Shown: positions 44,226 through 53,472, numbered from the stretch's first letter. The stretch is DNA of 64,000 bases from Streptomyces liangshanensis (GCF_011694815.1 NZ_CP050177.1:2593001-2657000), one strand, 5' to 3'. The notes: generated from the letters alone by a model not told the origin. A program made the numbers and translations.

Positions 44226-46059
44226 GGGGGGCTCCCGCTGACGCGTGGGCGGCTACCGGTTCGCGGGTGGTGGTCCAGCGGCCGGGGACGCACCCCTCCG
44301 CCGGGCGGGCGAAGGGGAGCGGGGAGCCGGCGGCGTCCACCGTGTCGGCCGGGCGGTGCACCGGGGTGCGCGAGATGAGTTCCAGGTAGAGGTCGCGGAA
44401 CGCGGCGACGTTCTGTTCGACGGTGAAGAGTTCGAGCGCGCGGGCGCGCGCCGCCGCTCCGAGCCGTTCGCGGCGCTCGGGGTCGCGCAGCAGCGCCACG
44501 CACGCGTCCGCGAGCGCCCGCGGGTTGCGCGGGGGCACGACGAGCCCGGTGCCGCCGATGATCTCGACCACCGCGCCCACGTCCGTCGAGACGGTCGCGC
44601 GGCCGCAGAACATCGCCTCGACCAGGCTCACCGGGAAGCCCTCGACCACGCTGGAGAGCACCACGACCCCGCCGGCCGCGTAGGCGTCGGGGAGTTCGGG
44701 TGCGCCGGGGCCGCCGATCTCCTCGAAGGAGACCGGGTTGTCGCCGGCGGTGTACACGTCCGCCGCCTCGTCGGGGAAGAGCTGGGCGGCCAGCGCCCGG
44801 CAGTGGTCGAGATACGCCGCCGCCTCGGGCCCCTGCGCCGCCGCGCCTATGATCCGCAGCCGCGCGCCCGGCTCCGCGCGCCGCACCAGCGCGAAGGCGT
44901 GCAGGAGGGAGATGAGGTCCTTGGCCGGTTCGATCCTGCCGACCCAGACGAGCGTGCGGGGGTCGCCGCCGGCGCAAGCAGCCCCGCCCGCGGCCCCGCC
45001 GGCAGCCTCGCCCACGGTGGAGAAACGCTCCGCCTCCATCCCCGGGTAGACCGTGCGGAGCTTCGAGCGGTCGGCGCCGCACCGCTCCTGCCAGCGGCGC
45101 GCGTGCGCGTTGCCGGGGGTGATCAGGTCGGCCCGCCCGTACACCTCGGCGGTCAGCAGCCCCTGGAACGCGGCGAGCAGCGTCCGCAGCGGCGCACCCG
45201 GCGCGGGGTCCTCGGCGGCGTCCCCGAAGGGCGCGTCGGGGTCGCCCGTCGCGAGGTAGTGCGCCCGCAGCCGCACGCCGTACTCCGTGACGAGCAGCGG
45301 CACGCCGAAGAAGCGTTTGGCCAGCAGTCCCGGCAGCGCCGCCGAGCCGCCGGACGCCGCGTGGCAGAGGTCGACCGCGCCGAGGCCGTCCCGCGCGCCG
45401 GGATCCGCGCCCCGCTCCGCGCCGGAGGCGCCGCCCCCGTACCCGGCACCGCCGTGCCCGTACGAGGAGGCGCCGTCCCCGTACCAGGGCAGCGAGAGGG
45501 GGCGCAGCGCGCGCTCCAGCCGGTCGGCGAAGGCGAGGTAGTCGGGGACGGTCGCGTGCTGGACGCCCCGGCGTGCGCCGGGCGCGCGGCAGGCGGCCTC
45601 CAGGATCCGTACGGCGACCTCGGAGCGCAGCGCCGCGTACAACCCGCCGCGCTCCCGCGCCAGGTCCGCGAGCCCGTACAGCCCATCTCCGAAGGTGTCG
45701 CCGGGTCCCGGGCCGGCCGCGTCCCCGCCGGGTCCCCGGGCCGGGCCGAGCCCCGCCCGGATGCTCCCGGCCGCGCAGACCGCCGTGGCGAGCTGTCCGA
45801 AGTGCGCGGCGAACCGGCGGCGGTCGCGGCGCCCGTACGTCCGGCCGTCGTCCGCCGGGGCCCAGAGCGGCGCGGTGCGCACCCGCCGGACGTGGGGCGG
45901 CAGTTGGATCCAGCCGCTCCGCTCCTGCCGGGAATCGCGGCTCAGCGCGTAGAGGTCGAACTCGTGCCGCGCGAGCCCGCGCACGAGCCGGTCGCACCAC
46001 AGCCTGGACTCACCCGTCGCGTACGGATAGCCACCGTCCGTGAGCAGTCCGATCCGCAC
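44218..46059 (-). CDS. GT4 glycosyltransferase with DUF3492 (PelF-like)
   Basis: The 613-aa protein begins MRIGLLTDGGYPYATGESRL, the DUF3492 start of PelF-like transferases. The central region has VDLCHAASGGSAALPGLLAK and VPLLVTEYGVRLRAHYL; the C-terminal GT4 half has TLVWVGRIEPAKDLISLLHA, RLRIIGAAAQGPEA, YAAGGVVVLSSVVEGFPVSL and the catalytic E-x7-E segment VEGFPVSLVEAMFCGRA. It transfers a sugar from a nucleotide donor, probably building an exopolysaccharide. GTG 46059 is preferred to the more upstream ATG at 46242, which would add 61 unrelated residues. First gene of the cluster of four. Confidence 0.9.
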   Translation of the reverse strand: MRIGLLTDGGYPYATGESRLWCDRLVRGLARHEFDLYALSRDSRQERSGWIQLPPHVRRVRTAPLWAPADDGRTYGRRDRRRFAAHFGQLATAVCAAGSIRAGLGPARGPGGDAAGPGPGDTFGDGLYGLADLARERGGLYAALRSEVAVRILEAACRAPGARRGVQHATVPDYLAFADRLERALRPLSLPWYGDGASSYGHGGAGYGGGASGAERGADPGARDGLGAVDLCHAASGGSAALPGLLAKRFFGVPLLVTEYGVRLRAHYLATGDPDAPFGDAAEDPAPGAPLRTLLAAFQGLLTAEVYGRADLITPGNAHARRWQERCGADRSKLRTVYPGMEAERFSTVGEAAGGAAGGAACAGGDPRTLVWVGRIEPAKDLISLLHAFALVRRAEPGARLRIIGAAAQGPEAAAYLDHCRALAAQLFPDEAADVYTAGDNPVSFEEIGGPGAPELPDAYAAGGVVVLSSVVEGFPVSLVEAMFCGRATVSTDVGAVVEIIGGTGLVVPPRNPRALADACVALLRDPERRERLGAAARARALELFTVEQNVAAFRDLYLELISRTPVHRPADTVDAAGSPLPFARPAEGCVPGRWTTTREPVAAHASAGAPRA

Positions 46060-46248
46060 GAGGACACCCCCGATCTCCCTTGTGAGCGGCCGCCGTTGAT
46101 CGGCGACTCGCAGCGGGACGACCGTAAGCGGACATGACGGTGGTGCGACGGACGGTTGTCCGTCGCACCACCAGAAGGGGTGAATCCACGTAACTTTCTC
46201 GCACCGGTGGCGTTCCGTCGCGCTACGGTGCGGTTCCGTCACGCACGG

Positions 46249-47997
46249 TCAGGCTGCGGCCACGTCCTTGCGGAGCCCGGTGCGCGCGGCCCTGCGCTCG
46301 GCGGCGACCGCGGGGTCCAGCGACGGTACGGCGGCGAGCAGTTGCCGGGTGTACGGGTCGGAGGGGGACCCGTACACCTCGTCGACCGTGCCCTGTTCGA
46401 CGATCCGGCCCGCCCGCATGACCGCGACGCGGTCGCTGACGTGCCGGACGACGGCGAGGTCGTGGGCGATGAAGACCAGCGCGAGGCCCAGCTCCCGCTG
46501 GAGTTCGGCGAGCAGGGCGGTGACCTGCGCCTGGGTCGTCACGTCGAGCGCGGAGACCGGCTCGTCGCAGACGATGAGCCGAGGCTCGGCGGCCAGGGCC
46601 CGTGCGATGCCGACGCGTTGGCGCTGGCCTCCGCTGAACTCGTGCGGGTAGCGGTCGTACCGGTCGGGTTCGAGACCGACCCGCTCCAGCAGCTCCTTCA
46701 CCCGCGCGACGATCCCGGCCGGGTCGAGCACGCCGGCGGCCCGCAGCGGGTCGGCGACGGACTCGCCGATCGACCTGCGCGGGTTGAGCGAGGAGACGGG
46801 GTCCTGGAAGACCATCTGGAGTTCGCGCCGGTAGGGGCGCAGTCGCTTGTCGGACAGGGTCCCGATGCCGGAGAGGGTCCCGGTGCGGGAGTCCCGGTAG
46901 CGGAGCTGTCCGGCGGTGGGGTCGAGGAGGCGGACGAGCATGCGGCCGAGGGTGGTCTTGCCGCTGCCGCTCTCGCCGACGATGCCGAGGGTTTCGCCGG
47001 GGCGGACGCTCAGGCTGACGCCGTCGACCGCGGCGACGGTGGTGCGGCCGCGCCTGAACTCCCTGCGGAGGTCGACGGCTTCGAGGAGGGCGCCGTCCGG
47101 GGCAGAGGCGTCCTCGATCGCGGGACGGGCCGGATTCTGATCGGTGCGGGCCCTCGTCAGAGGTGAGTCCACCCTCGGGACCGCCGCCAGCAACGCCTTC
47201 GTGTACGGCTCCCTCGGGGCGCCCAGGACCTCCGTCACCGTGCCCGTCTCGACCCGGCGGCCGTGGCGCATCACCAGGACCTCGTCGACGCTCTCCGCCG
47301 CCACCCCCACGTCGTGCGTCACCAGCAGCAGACCCATGCCGGTCTCCCGGCGCAGGTCGTGCAGCAGGTCCAGGATCTGCGCCTGGACGGTGACGTCCAG
47401 CGCCGTCGTCGGCTCGTCCGCGATGAGCAGCCGGGGCTCGCACGCCAACGCCATCGCGATGAGCGCGCGTTGCCGCATCCCGCCGCTGAACTCGTGCGGC
47501 CGGGAGCGGGAGCGCCGCGCCGCGTCGGGGATGCCGACCCGGTCGAGCACCTCGACGGCCCGGGCCCGCGCCGCCTTGCGCGAGGCGTCCGTGTGGACGC
47601 GGTAGACCTCGGCGATCTGGTCGCCGACCGCGTAGTACGGGTCCAGGGACGACAGCGGGTCCTGGAAGACCATGGCCGCCACCGCCCCGCGCAGCGCGCG
47701 CAGTTCGCGGTCGGACGCCGCGTTCACGTCCGTACCGGCGACCAGGACCGTGCCGCCGACCTCCGCGCCGGTCCCCCGGTGCAGGCCGAGCAGGGCGGCG
47801 GCCACGGTGCTCTTGCCGCTGCCGGACTCCCCGACCAGGCCGATGGCCCGGCCGGCGTCGAGGGAGAAGGACAGGCCGTCCACGGCCCGTACCGACTCCT
47901 CCTCCGTGGCGGCCCCCGTCGAGAAGTCGACGGTGAGCCCCTCCACGACCACCAGCGGCCCGCCCGCCGGCGCTTCCTTCACCAGTCGCCCGCTCAC
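46249..47997 (-). CDS. oligopeptide-type ABC transporter ATP-binding protein (two NBDs)
   Basis: The 582-aa protein is a fusion of two nucleotide-binding domains (DppD plus DppF type). NBD1: Walker A GESGSGKS (56-63), FQDPLSSLDP, signature FSGGMRQRA and LLIADEPTTALDVT. NBD2: GESGSGKTT, FQDPVSSLNPRRS, FSGGQRQRV and LIVCDEPVSALDVT, with the PYTRQLLAAVPSLDP C-terminus typical of oligopeptide ABC ATPases. GTG start 47997 overlaps the permease stop (GTGA). Energises the importer encoded by the adjacent genes. Confidence 0.93.
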   Translation of the reverse strand: MSGRLVKEAPAGGPLVVVEGLTVDFSTGAATEEESVRAVDGLSFSLDAGRAIGLVGESGSGKSTVAAALLGLHRGTGAEVGGTVLVAGTDVNAASDRELRALRGAVAAMVFQDPLSSLDPYYAVGDQIAEVYRVHTDASRKAARARAVEVLDRVGIPDAARRSRSRPHEFSGGMRQRALIAMALACEPRLLIADEPTTALDVTVQAQILDLLHDLRRETGMGLLLVTHDVGVAAESVDEVLVMRHGRRVETGTVTEVLGAPREPYTKALLAAVPRVDSPLTRARTDQNPARPAIEDASAPDGALLEAVDLRREFRRGRTTVAAVDGVSLSVRPGETLGIVGESGSGKTTLGRMLVRLLDPTAGQLRYRDSRTGTLSGIGTLSDKRLRPYRRELQMVFQDPVSSLNPRRSIGESVADPLRAAGVLDPAGIVARVKELLERVGLEPDRYDRYPHEFSGGQRQRVGIARALAAEPRLIVCDEPVSALDVTTQAQVTALLAELQRELGLALVFIAHDLAVVRHVSDRVAVMRAGRIVEQGTVDEVYGSPSDPYTRQLLAAVPSLDPAVAAERRAARTGLRKDVAAA

Positions 47998-48983
47998 TGG
48001 AGCACCACCCTCCGGTCGGCCACGGCGTACAGCAGATCGGCGAGTACGTTCGCCACGACGACAGCGGTCCCGATCACCAGGACCACCCCGACCACCACCG
48101 GCAGGTCGATCACCTTCACGGCGTCGATCAGCGTCTTGCCGATGCCGGGGATGCCGAAGAGCGATTCGGTGAGGACCGCGCCGCCCAGGACCGTACCCAC
48201 ATCGAGCGCGTTGAGCGCGATGACGGGCGGTACGGCGCCGCGCAGCGCGTGCTTGCCGACCACCGCCCGCTCCCCCACTCCGTACGCGCGGAAGGTGCGG
48301 ATGTGGTCCTCGGCCAGCGTCTCCAGCGTCGAACTGCGCGTCAGCCGGGCGTACTTGGCGCTCTCGAAGAGCCCGAGGGTGAACCACGGCAGGAGCATGT
48401 TCCACGCCCACTGCTCGGGGTCCTCGGTGAGCGGTACGTACGACGGGAACGGCAGCCACTGGAGGTAGGCGCAGACCACCATCAGGATCAGCAGCCCGAG
48501 GATGAACACCGGGGTGCTCGTGCCCGCGAGGGTGAGCAGGGTCAGGGTGCGCTCGGTGATGCCGCCGCGCCGCAGCGCGGAGAGCAGTCCGGTGCCGACG
48601 CCGATGATCAGCCACACCACCATCGCACCGAACGCGAGGGAGGCGGTCGCGGGGAGCCGCTGCATGATCAGCTGGGTGACCTGCTGCTGGTTCTGGTACG
48701 AGAAGCCGAGGCACGGCGCATCGCAGTGCAGGCTCGCCGTGCCGGTCGAGTAGTCGCGGCCGGCGAAGATGCCCTGGATGAAGTGGGCGTACTGCAACCA
48801 CACGGGATCGGTCAGCTTGAGCTGTTCCCTGACCTGCGCGACCTGTTGCGGCGAGCAGCGCTCACCGCAGGCGAGCCGGGCGGGGTCGCCCGGCGCCACG
48901 TAGAAGAGCGCGTAGATCACGACGGACAGGACGAGCAGGACGAGCAGCGCGCCGCCGAGCCGTTTGAGCAGGTAGCGCGTCAT
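47994..48983 (-). CDS. oligopeptide-type ABC permease (DppB-like)
   Basis: The 329-aa permease has the usual N-terminal helix (RYLLKRLGGALLVLLVLSVV), a Cys-containing periplasmic loop (LACGERCSPQQVAQV and CDAPCLGFSYQNQQQ) and the EAA-like loop before the last helices (EDHIRTFRAYGVGERAVVGKH, GAVLTESLFGIPGIG). It forms the membrane channel together with the second permease. The ATG at 48983 overlaps the upstream permease stop (ATGA). The unusual Cys pair in the loop may form a disulfide. Confidence 0.92.
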   Translation of the reverse strand: MTRYLLKRLGGALLVLLVLSVVIYALFYVAPGDPARLACGERCSPQQVAQVREQLKLTDPVWLQYAHFIQGIFAGRDYSTGTASLHCDAPCLGFSYQNQQQVTQLIMQRLPATASLAFGAMVVWLIIGVGTGLLSALRRGGITERTLTLLTLAGTSTPVFILGLLILMVVCAYLQWLPFPSYVPLTEDPEQWAWNMLLPWFTLGLFESAKYARLTRSSTLETLAEDHIRTFRAYGVGERAVVGKHALRGAVPPVIALNALDVGTVLGGAVLTESLFGIPGIGKTLIDAVKVIDLPVVVGVVLVIGTAVVVANVLADLLYAVADRRVVLQ

Positions 48984-50002
48984 GAGGCCGTTCCCTCGGG
49001 CGTCTTGCGTGCGGTACGGGGGGTACGGGCGCGGCCCGCCCGGGAGCGGCCGATCCGCAGCCGGCTGGCCTCGCGCGGGTCGAGCGCGGTACGGACCGCG
49101 TCGCCCAGCACGGTGAAGGCGAGGACGGTCACGAACAGCACCCCGGAGGGCAGCAGCACGTACATGGGGTCGGCGCGGAACCACGTCTGCGCGCTCGACA
49201 GCATCTGGCCCCAGGACGGTGTGGGCGGTTTCACGCCGACGCCGAGGAAGGACAGCGAGGCCTCGGTCACGATGTTCGAGGGCAGCAGGATCGACGCGTA
49301 GGTGATGACGGGCGCGGCGAGCGACGGCAGCAGTTCGCGCCGGGCCACCCGCAGCTTGCCGGAGCCGCCGAGGCGGGCGGCGGAGACGAAGTCGAGTTCC
49401 TTGAGGCCGAGGGTCTGGGCCCGCACGATCCTCGACGTGCCGCCCCAGCCCAGCAGGCCGATGATCAGGATCAGCAGCAGCGAGCGGGGGAACTCGGAGG
49501 GCACCACGGCCGTCAGGGCGATGCCCATGACCAGGAACGGCAGCGCGACCATCACGTCGGTGACGCGGCTGAGGAGGGTGTCGAGGAAGCGGTTGCCGAG
49601 ACCGGCCGCGAGGCCGACGGCCACGCCGATCGCCAGTTGCACGACGGTGGCGCCGAGCGCCACCAGGAGGGAGACCCGGGCGCCGTACAGCAGCCGGACG
49701 AACAGGTCGCGCCCGGTGCCCGGTTCGACACCGAGCCAGTGGTCGGCGCTCACGCCGCCGAAGGAGCCGGTCGGCACCCCGCCGCGGGCGGAGTCGATCA
49801 GGCTGTCGTGGTACGTGTTGGCGTCCTGGCCCTCCAGGGCGGCGAGCAGCGGCGCGGCGAGCGCCAGCACCACCAGCAGGACGAGGACGACGGCCGCGAC
49901 GACCGCCGAGGGGCGGGAGCGCAGCCGTCGCCAGACCTGGCGCCCGCCCGAGGCGGCGACGGGGGTCGCCGCCTCGGACGTCAGGAGATCAGCGGCAGTC
50001 AC
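48980..50002 (-). CDS. oligopeptide-type ABC permease (DppC-like)
   Basis: The 340-aa permease has an early helix (SAVVAAVVLVLLVVLALAAPL), the family loop DHWLGVEPGTGRDLFVRLLYG and the EAA-like motif DFVSAARLGGSGKLRVARRE before LLPSLAAPVITYA. The basic Arg-rich C-terminus (RIGRSRAGRARTPRTARK) extends into the cytoplasm. GTG start 50002 overlaps the substrate-binding protein stop (GTGA). Partner of the DppB-like permease. Confidence 0.92.
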   Translation of the reverse strand: MTAADLLTSEAATPVAASGGRQVWRRLRSRPSAVVAAVVLVLLVVLALAAPLLAALEGQDANTYHDSLIDSARGGVPTGSFGGVSADHWLGVEPGTGRDLFVRLLYGARVSLLVALGATVVQLAIGVAVGLAAGLGNRFLDTLLSRVTDVMVALPFLVMGIALTAVVPSEFPRSLLLILIIGLLGWGGTSRIVRAQTLGLKELDFVSAARLGGSGKLRVARRELLPSLAAPVITYASILLPSNIVTEASLSFLGVGVKPPTPSWGQMLSSAQTWFRADPMYVLLPSGVLFVTVLAFTVLGDAVRTALDPREASRLRIGRSRAGRARTPRTARKTPEGTAS

Positions 50003-51732
50003 TTGACGGAGACCTGCGAGATGTCGAGGACACCGGTCCAGTCACTGATGACGACGTTCTTGACGTCCTTGCCGACCAACCGCTTGTACACGGGGTGGAA
50101 GAGGGGGACGTCGAGCGCCTGCTCGCCGATCTTCTTGTCGAGCGCGCCCCAGCGCTGCGCGGCGGCGGCCGGGTCGGTCAGCTTGTTGATCTCGTCGATC
50201 TCCTTGTTGACCGCCGGGTCGTTCAGCTGCGCGTGGTTGAAGTTGCCCGCGCCGTCCTTGACGATCTGGCGGCCGTCGAAGATCGGGGCGAGGAAGGGGC
50301 CGCCGGACGGCCAGTCGGCTCCCCAGCGGGAGAGGAAGAAGCCGGGCTCCTTGGAGACGGTCCAGCGGGCCTCGTTGAACGCGTTGTGCTCCAGGCCCTC
50401 CAGCTTGACCGTGATGCCGGCCTTCTTGAGCGCCTCCTGCACGGCGGTGGCGACCTCGGGGCTCGTCTCGCGGTTCTGCTCGGTGGAGTGCGTGAGGGTG
50501 ATGGTCAGCCCCTTGGGGTAACCGGCCTCCTTGAGCACCTCCTTGGCCTTCACCGGGTCACCCGTCTTGCCCGCCGGGAACGGGTCGTACGGCGTGTAGC
50601 CGAAGGCCGGCTGGTTGGGCAGGAAGGTGGTGGCGGGCTCGGCGAGGGCGGAGCCGCCGGCGGCGTTGATGACGCTGGTGCGGTTGATCGCGTAGGCGAT
50701 GGCCTGGCGCACCTTGGGGTTGTCGAACGGCTTCACCTTCGGGTTGAAGGCGAGGTAGTTGGTGTAGCCGAAGTGACCGGTGCCGACGCGCGAGGCGAGG
50801 TTCTTGTCACTGCCGACCTGGGCCAGCTCGGCCGGTCCCAGGTTGGTGTCGGTGGTGATCGCGGCGGCGTCGGGGCCCGTGCTGGTGGACAGGCGCTGGT
50901 TGATGACGGCCGCGTCGAGGCCCGCCTTCACGTCGATCTTGTCGGGGTAGGCGTGCCGCTGGGAGTCGGTCGCCTCCGACCAGTTGGGGTTGCGCTCCAG
51001 GACCATGTGCTCGCCGTCGCCCTCGTTGCTGACGACCTTGTAGGGACCGGAGGAGACGGGCTTCTCCTCGTACTTCGTCCCGGTGTCCTTGGCCTTGGGC
51101 ACCGGCGCGAACTGGGTGGCGGTGGCCAGGAAGGGGAAGTCGCCCTCGGGCTTGTCCAGCTTGAAGACGATCGTCTTCGCGTCGGGCGTCTCGATCGAGG
51201 CGAGGCCCTTCTTGTCCTTGTACGGGCCCTGGTACGTGGACCCGCCGACGAGCCAGTCGCGCAGGTACGGGGCGCCGCCGGACAGTTCGGCCGCGAAGGA
51301 GCGCTCGATGCCGTACTTGATGTCGGCGGTGGTGATCGGGGAGCCGTCCTCGAACTTCAGGCCGTCCTTGAGGGTGTACGTCCACTCGGTGGCGTCCGCG
51401 TTGGGGCGGCCGGTGTCGGTGGCGAGGTCGGGGACGACCTTGTTGCCCTCGGCGCCGTTCGCCCGGTTGCGGGTGGTGAGCGTACGGAAGACGAGCGAGG
51501 GGATGTTGCCGCCGCCCGAGGTGTAGAGGCGCGCCGGGTCGAAGTCGGTCTGCGGCTCGTTGTTGAGAACCGAGAGCGTCCCGCCCTTCTGCGGCTTGCC
51601 GGAGGCCGGGGCCGCGCCGCCGTCGCCCTTGGCATCGTTGTCCTCGGGACCGCAGGCGGCGGCGCCCGCGGCCAGGGCCAGGGTGACGGCGGCCACTGCC
51701 ACACGGCGGGAAATGACGGACGGTTGACGCAT
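49999..51732 (-). CDS. ABC substrate-binding lipoprotein, family 5
   Basis: The 577-aa protein is a family-5 (oligo/dipeptide, nickel) solute-binding protein. It has a lipoprotein-type signal (AAVTLALAAGAAACGPED with Cys27), the SBP_bac_5 segments TYTLKDGLKFEDGSPITTAD and VRQAIAYAINRTSVINAAGG, and a C-terminal GALDKKIGEQALDVPLFHPV. ATG 51732 is chosen with GAGAGG upstream. It heads the ABC operon, 204 bp after a Cys-containing leader peptide. The ligand is unknown; peptide or sulfur-containing peptide uptake would fit the leader. Confidence 0.93.
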   Translation of the reverse strand: MRQPSVISRRVAVAAVTLALAAGAAACGPEDNDAKGDGGAAPASGKPQKGGTLSVLNNEPQTDFDPARLYTSGGGNIPSLVFRTLTTRNRANGAEGNKVVPDLATDTGRPNADATEWTYTLKDGLKFEDGSPITTADIKYGIERSFAAELSGGAPYLRDWLVGGSTYQGPYKDKKGLASIETPDAKTIVFKLDKPEGDFPFLATATQFAPVPKAKDTGTKYEEKPVSSGPYKVVSNEGDGEHMVLERNPNWSEATDSQRHAYPDKIDVKAGLDAAVINQRLSTSTGPDAAAITTDTNLGPAELAQVGSDKNLASRVGTGHFGYTNYLAFNPKVKPFDNPKVRQAIAYAINRTSVINAAGGSALAEPATTFLPNQPAFGYTPYDPFPAGKTGDPVKAKEVLKEAGYPKGLTITLTHSTEQNRETSPEVATAVQEALKKAGITVKLEGLEHNAFNEARWTVSKEPGFFLSRWGADWPSGGPFLAPIFDGRQIVKDGAGNFNHAQLNDPAVNKEIDEINKLTDPAAAAQRWGALDKKIGEQALDVPLFHPVYKRLVGKDVKNVVISDWTGVLDISQVSVK

Positions 51733-51936
51733 CGGAAGAAGCCTCTCGGTGTGCTGCACAGGCAGGGGGGGTTGGGGTGGTGCCGAGGATCGGACGGCGG
51801 GACTCGCCCTCCGACCGGAGGCAGGCAGCAGTGACCGAGGTGAGGAGGGTGAACCGGCTGGCCGCGCCTGCGTACGGACGGAGTACGCCCAGCGCGGGAG
51901 CGACGGCGGGAAAGCCGGCGCGCGCGAGGGCAGGCG

Positions 51937-52035
51937 TCAGCTACAGAGAATGTCCGCCACGCACAGCGCGGTCACGCCGATGAGCGCGAGCTCAATGGCG
52001 GCATGACCGAAGGCGGTGGCGCGGCGGGGAGACAT
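51937..52035 (-). CDS. 32-aa Cys-containing leader peptide upstream of ABC importer
   Basis: The 33-codon ORF encodes MSPRRATAFGHAAIELALIG followed by VTALCVADILCS. A hydrophobic middle and a C-terminal Cys-x5-Cys (Cys25, Cys31) resemble the Ms4533A-type Cys-rich leader peptides placed upstream of actinobacterial sulfur or peptide transporter genes. Translation dependent on Cys supply would fit an attenuation mechanism for the ABC genes. A consensus promoter puts the transcription start at or next to the ATG, so the mRNA may be leaderless. Confidence 0.7.
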   Translation of the reverse strand: MSPRRATAFGHAAIELALIGVTALCVADILCS

Positions 52036-52043
52036 GCCGAGAA

Positions 52044-52072
52044 ATATGAACGACCCCGTGTCGGGATGTCAA
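52044..52072 (-). promoter_or_regulatory. SigA-type promoter for leader peptide and ABC operon
   Basis: -35 TTGACA (52072-52067) and -10 TCATAT (52049-52044) with a 17-bp spacer. The predicted start is within a base or two of the leader-peptide ATG. TTGACA is unusually perfect for this GC-rich DNA. Confidence 0.6.
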
Positions 52073-52078
52073 CGTGGT

Positions 52079-52096
52079 TTGAGACGGTTGTCTCAA
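52079..52096. promoter_or_regulatory. operator-like palindrome TTGAGAC-N4-GTCTCAA
   Basis: A perfect 7-bp inverted repeat (4-bp centre) begins seven bases upstream of the -35 and overlaps the DUF3152 stop. It is well placed for a regulator of the ABC operon. Confidence 0.55.
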
Positions 52097-53472
52097 TCCG
52101 TGGGATAGACCCACGGGTTCGGCTTGCACTTGATCCCTTCCACGTTCAGGGATTTGGTCTGTTGCTGCATGACGGGCGCGAGGGTCCCGGGAGTGCGGCA
52201 GCTCACATGACTGTGCCCGAGCCGGTGTCCGATCTCGTGGTTGATGAGCATCTGCCGGTACGCGAACATCGCCCGGTCCCCGTACGTCTGCGAGCCCCGC
52301 GCCCAGCGGAACGCGTTGATCATCACGCGGTCGGTGGAGGCCGAGTCGCAGGACACGTTGTCGACGGTGGTGTCGAGCCCGGACTTGGCGCACCAGAACG
52401 CGGTGGTGCCCGGGCTGGCGAGCGTGATCACGAAGTCGGGGGCGCCGCTGGAGATCCGCTCGAAGGTCATGGCGCCGTTGTGCGCCCAGCTCCGGTTGTC
52501 GTTGAGCGTCTTCTGCACGGCCTGCGCGAACAGCGTGCCGTCCAGGCCGAGCCCCTTCTCCACGTCGACCCGGTAGCGGAACTTCTGCCCCTTGCCCGGT
52601 GCCTTGTCCAGGCCCGGTACGGCGTCGAAGTCACCGGACGCGGTCAGCTTCGGGTCGAGCGGGAACTGCCGGGTCATCAGCTGGTCGTACGTCAGGGGCG
52701 CGGCCACGACCGGTCTCGGCGGCGCGGTCTCCAGCGGCGGGACGGCCCGGCCCTCGGAGCGCGAGGCGATGTCGTCGTCGGTGCCCCGGTCCGTACCGCC
52801 GGACGCCTTGGCGCTCACCTCGCGGGCGCCGCCGTCGGCGACCTGGCCCGCCACGACGACGGCGAGGACCGTGGTGACCGCGGCGGCCGCGATGCCGGTC
52901 AGGGCGCGGCCCTTGCCGCCCCTGGCGGGGCGGGCGGTGTCCGCCGCCGGGCCCCCGGGACCTGGCGGGCCGTCGAGGTCGCAGGGTGCCGGGCCGAACC
53001 CGGGCGCCGTACCCGCTCCGGAGACCGTACGGAGGGAGCCGGTGGTGTCGAACGCGTCGAAGCCGTCGAACGCGTCGACGAACTCCCGCCGGGGACCCGG
53101 GACACGGGACGCGGTCCCGGCGCCGGAGCGCGTACGCCCCGAGGGCAGCGCGGCCCCCGGCCGGTCGCCGTGGCGCTGCTTGTCGCCGTACCCCTGCGGG
53201 TCGCCGTAGCGCTGCGCGGAGCCCCAACCGCCGCCGGGCTCACGCTGTTCGGGATGCCCGCCGCGCACCCGCGGCCCGCCGGGCCCGGCCGCGGAGTCCG
53301 GCGCGCCCCGGTGCTGCTCGGGGCCGAGGCCGCCGTCGGAGCGCCGGCGCCGGCCGCCCCCGGGACCGTCGGGCCCCGCGGCCGGCGGGTCGGCGACCGG
53401 CGCGCCGGGCGCCTGGCCGCCTCTGTTCCGCGCGCCCTGCGGAGCGGGGCCCTTGCGACTGTGTCGTCCCAC
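52093..53472 (-). CDS. DUF3152 membrane-anchored zinc-metallopeptidase-like protein
   Basis: The 459-aa protein has a disordered Gly/Pro/Arg-rich N-terminus (about 1-190), a membrane helix (LTGIAAAAVTTVLAVVVAGQV) and an extracytoplasmic DUF3152 domain. The zinc motif INHEIGHRLGHSHVSC is metzincin-like (HExxHxxGHxH). Cys residues (VSCDS, VSCRT, IKCKP) may form disulfides. Homologous to mycobacterial Rv3207c. It follows the alpha/beta hydrolase by seven bases on the same strand. A peptidase role is inferred from the motif. Confidence 0.9.
   Translation of the reverse strand: MGRHSRKGPAPQGARNRGGQAPGAPVADPPAAGPDGPGGGRRRRSDGGLGPEQHRGAPDSAAGPGGPRVRGGHPEQREPGGGWGSAQRYGDPQGYGDKQRHGDRPGAALPSGRTRSGAGTASRVPGPRREFVDAFDGFDAFDTTGSLRTVSGAGTAPGFGPAPCDLDGPPGPGGPAADTARPARGGKGRALTGIAAAAVTTVLAVVVAGQVADGGAREVSAKASGGTDRGTDDDIASRSEGRAVPPLETAPPRPVVAAPLTYDQLMTRQFPLDPKLTASGDFDAVPGLDKAPGKGQKFRYRVDVEKGLGLDGTLFAQAVQKTLNDNRSWAHNGAMTFERISSGAPDFVITLASPGTTAFWCAKSGLDTTVDNVSCDSASTDRVMINAFRWARGSQTYGDRAMFAYRQMLINHEIGHRLGHSHVSCRTPGTLAPVMQQQTKSLNVEGIKCKPNPWVYPTD

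Noticed and set aside
46060..46242. 61-residue N-terminal extension of the GT4 transferase from the ATG at 46242
   Set aside because: The extension (MTEPHRSATERH...) has no homology-like character, whereas MRIGLLTDGGYPYATGES at 46059 is the normal family start.
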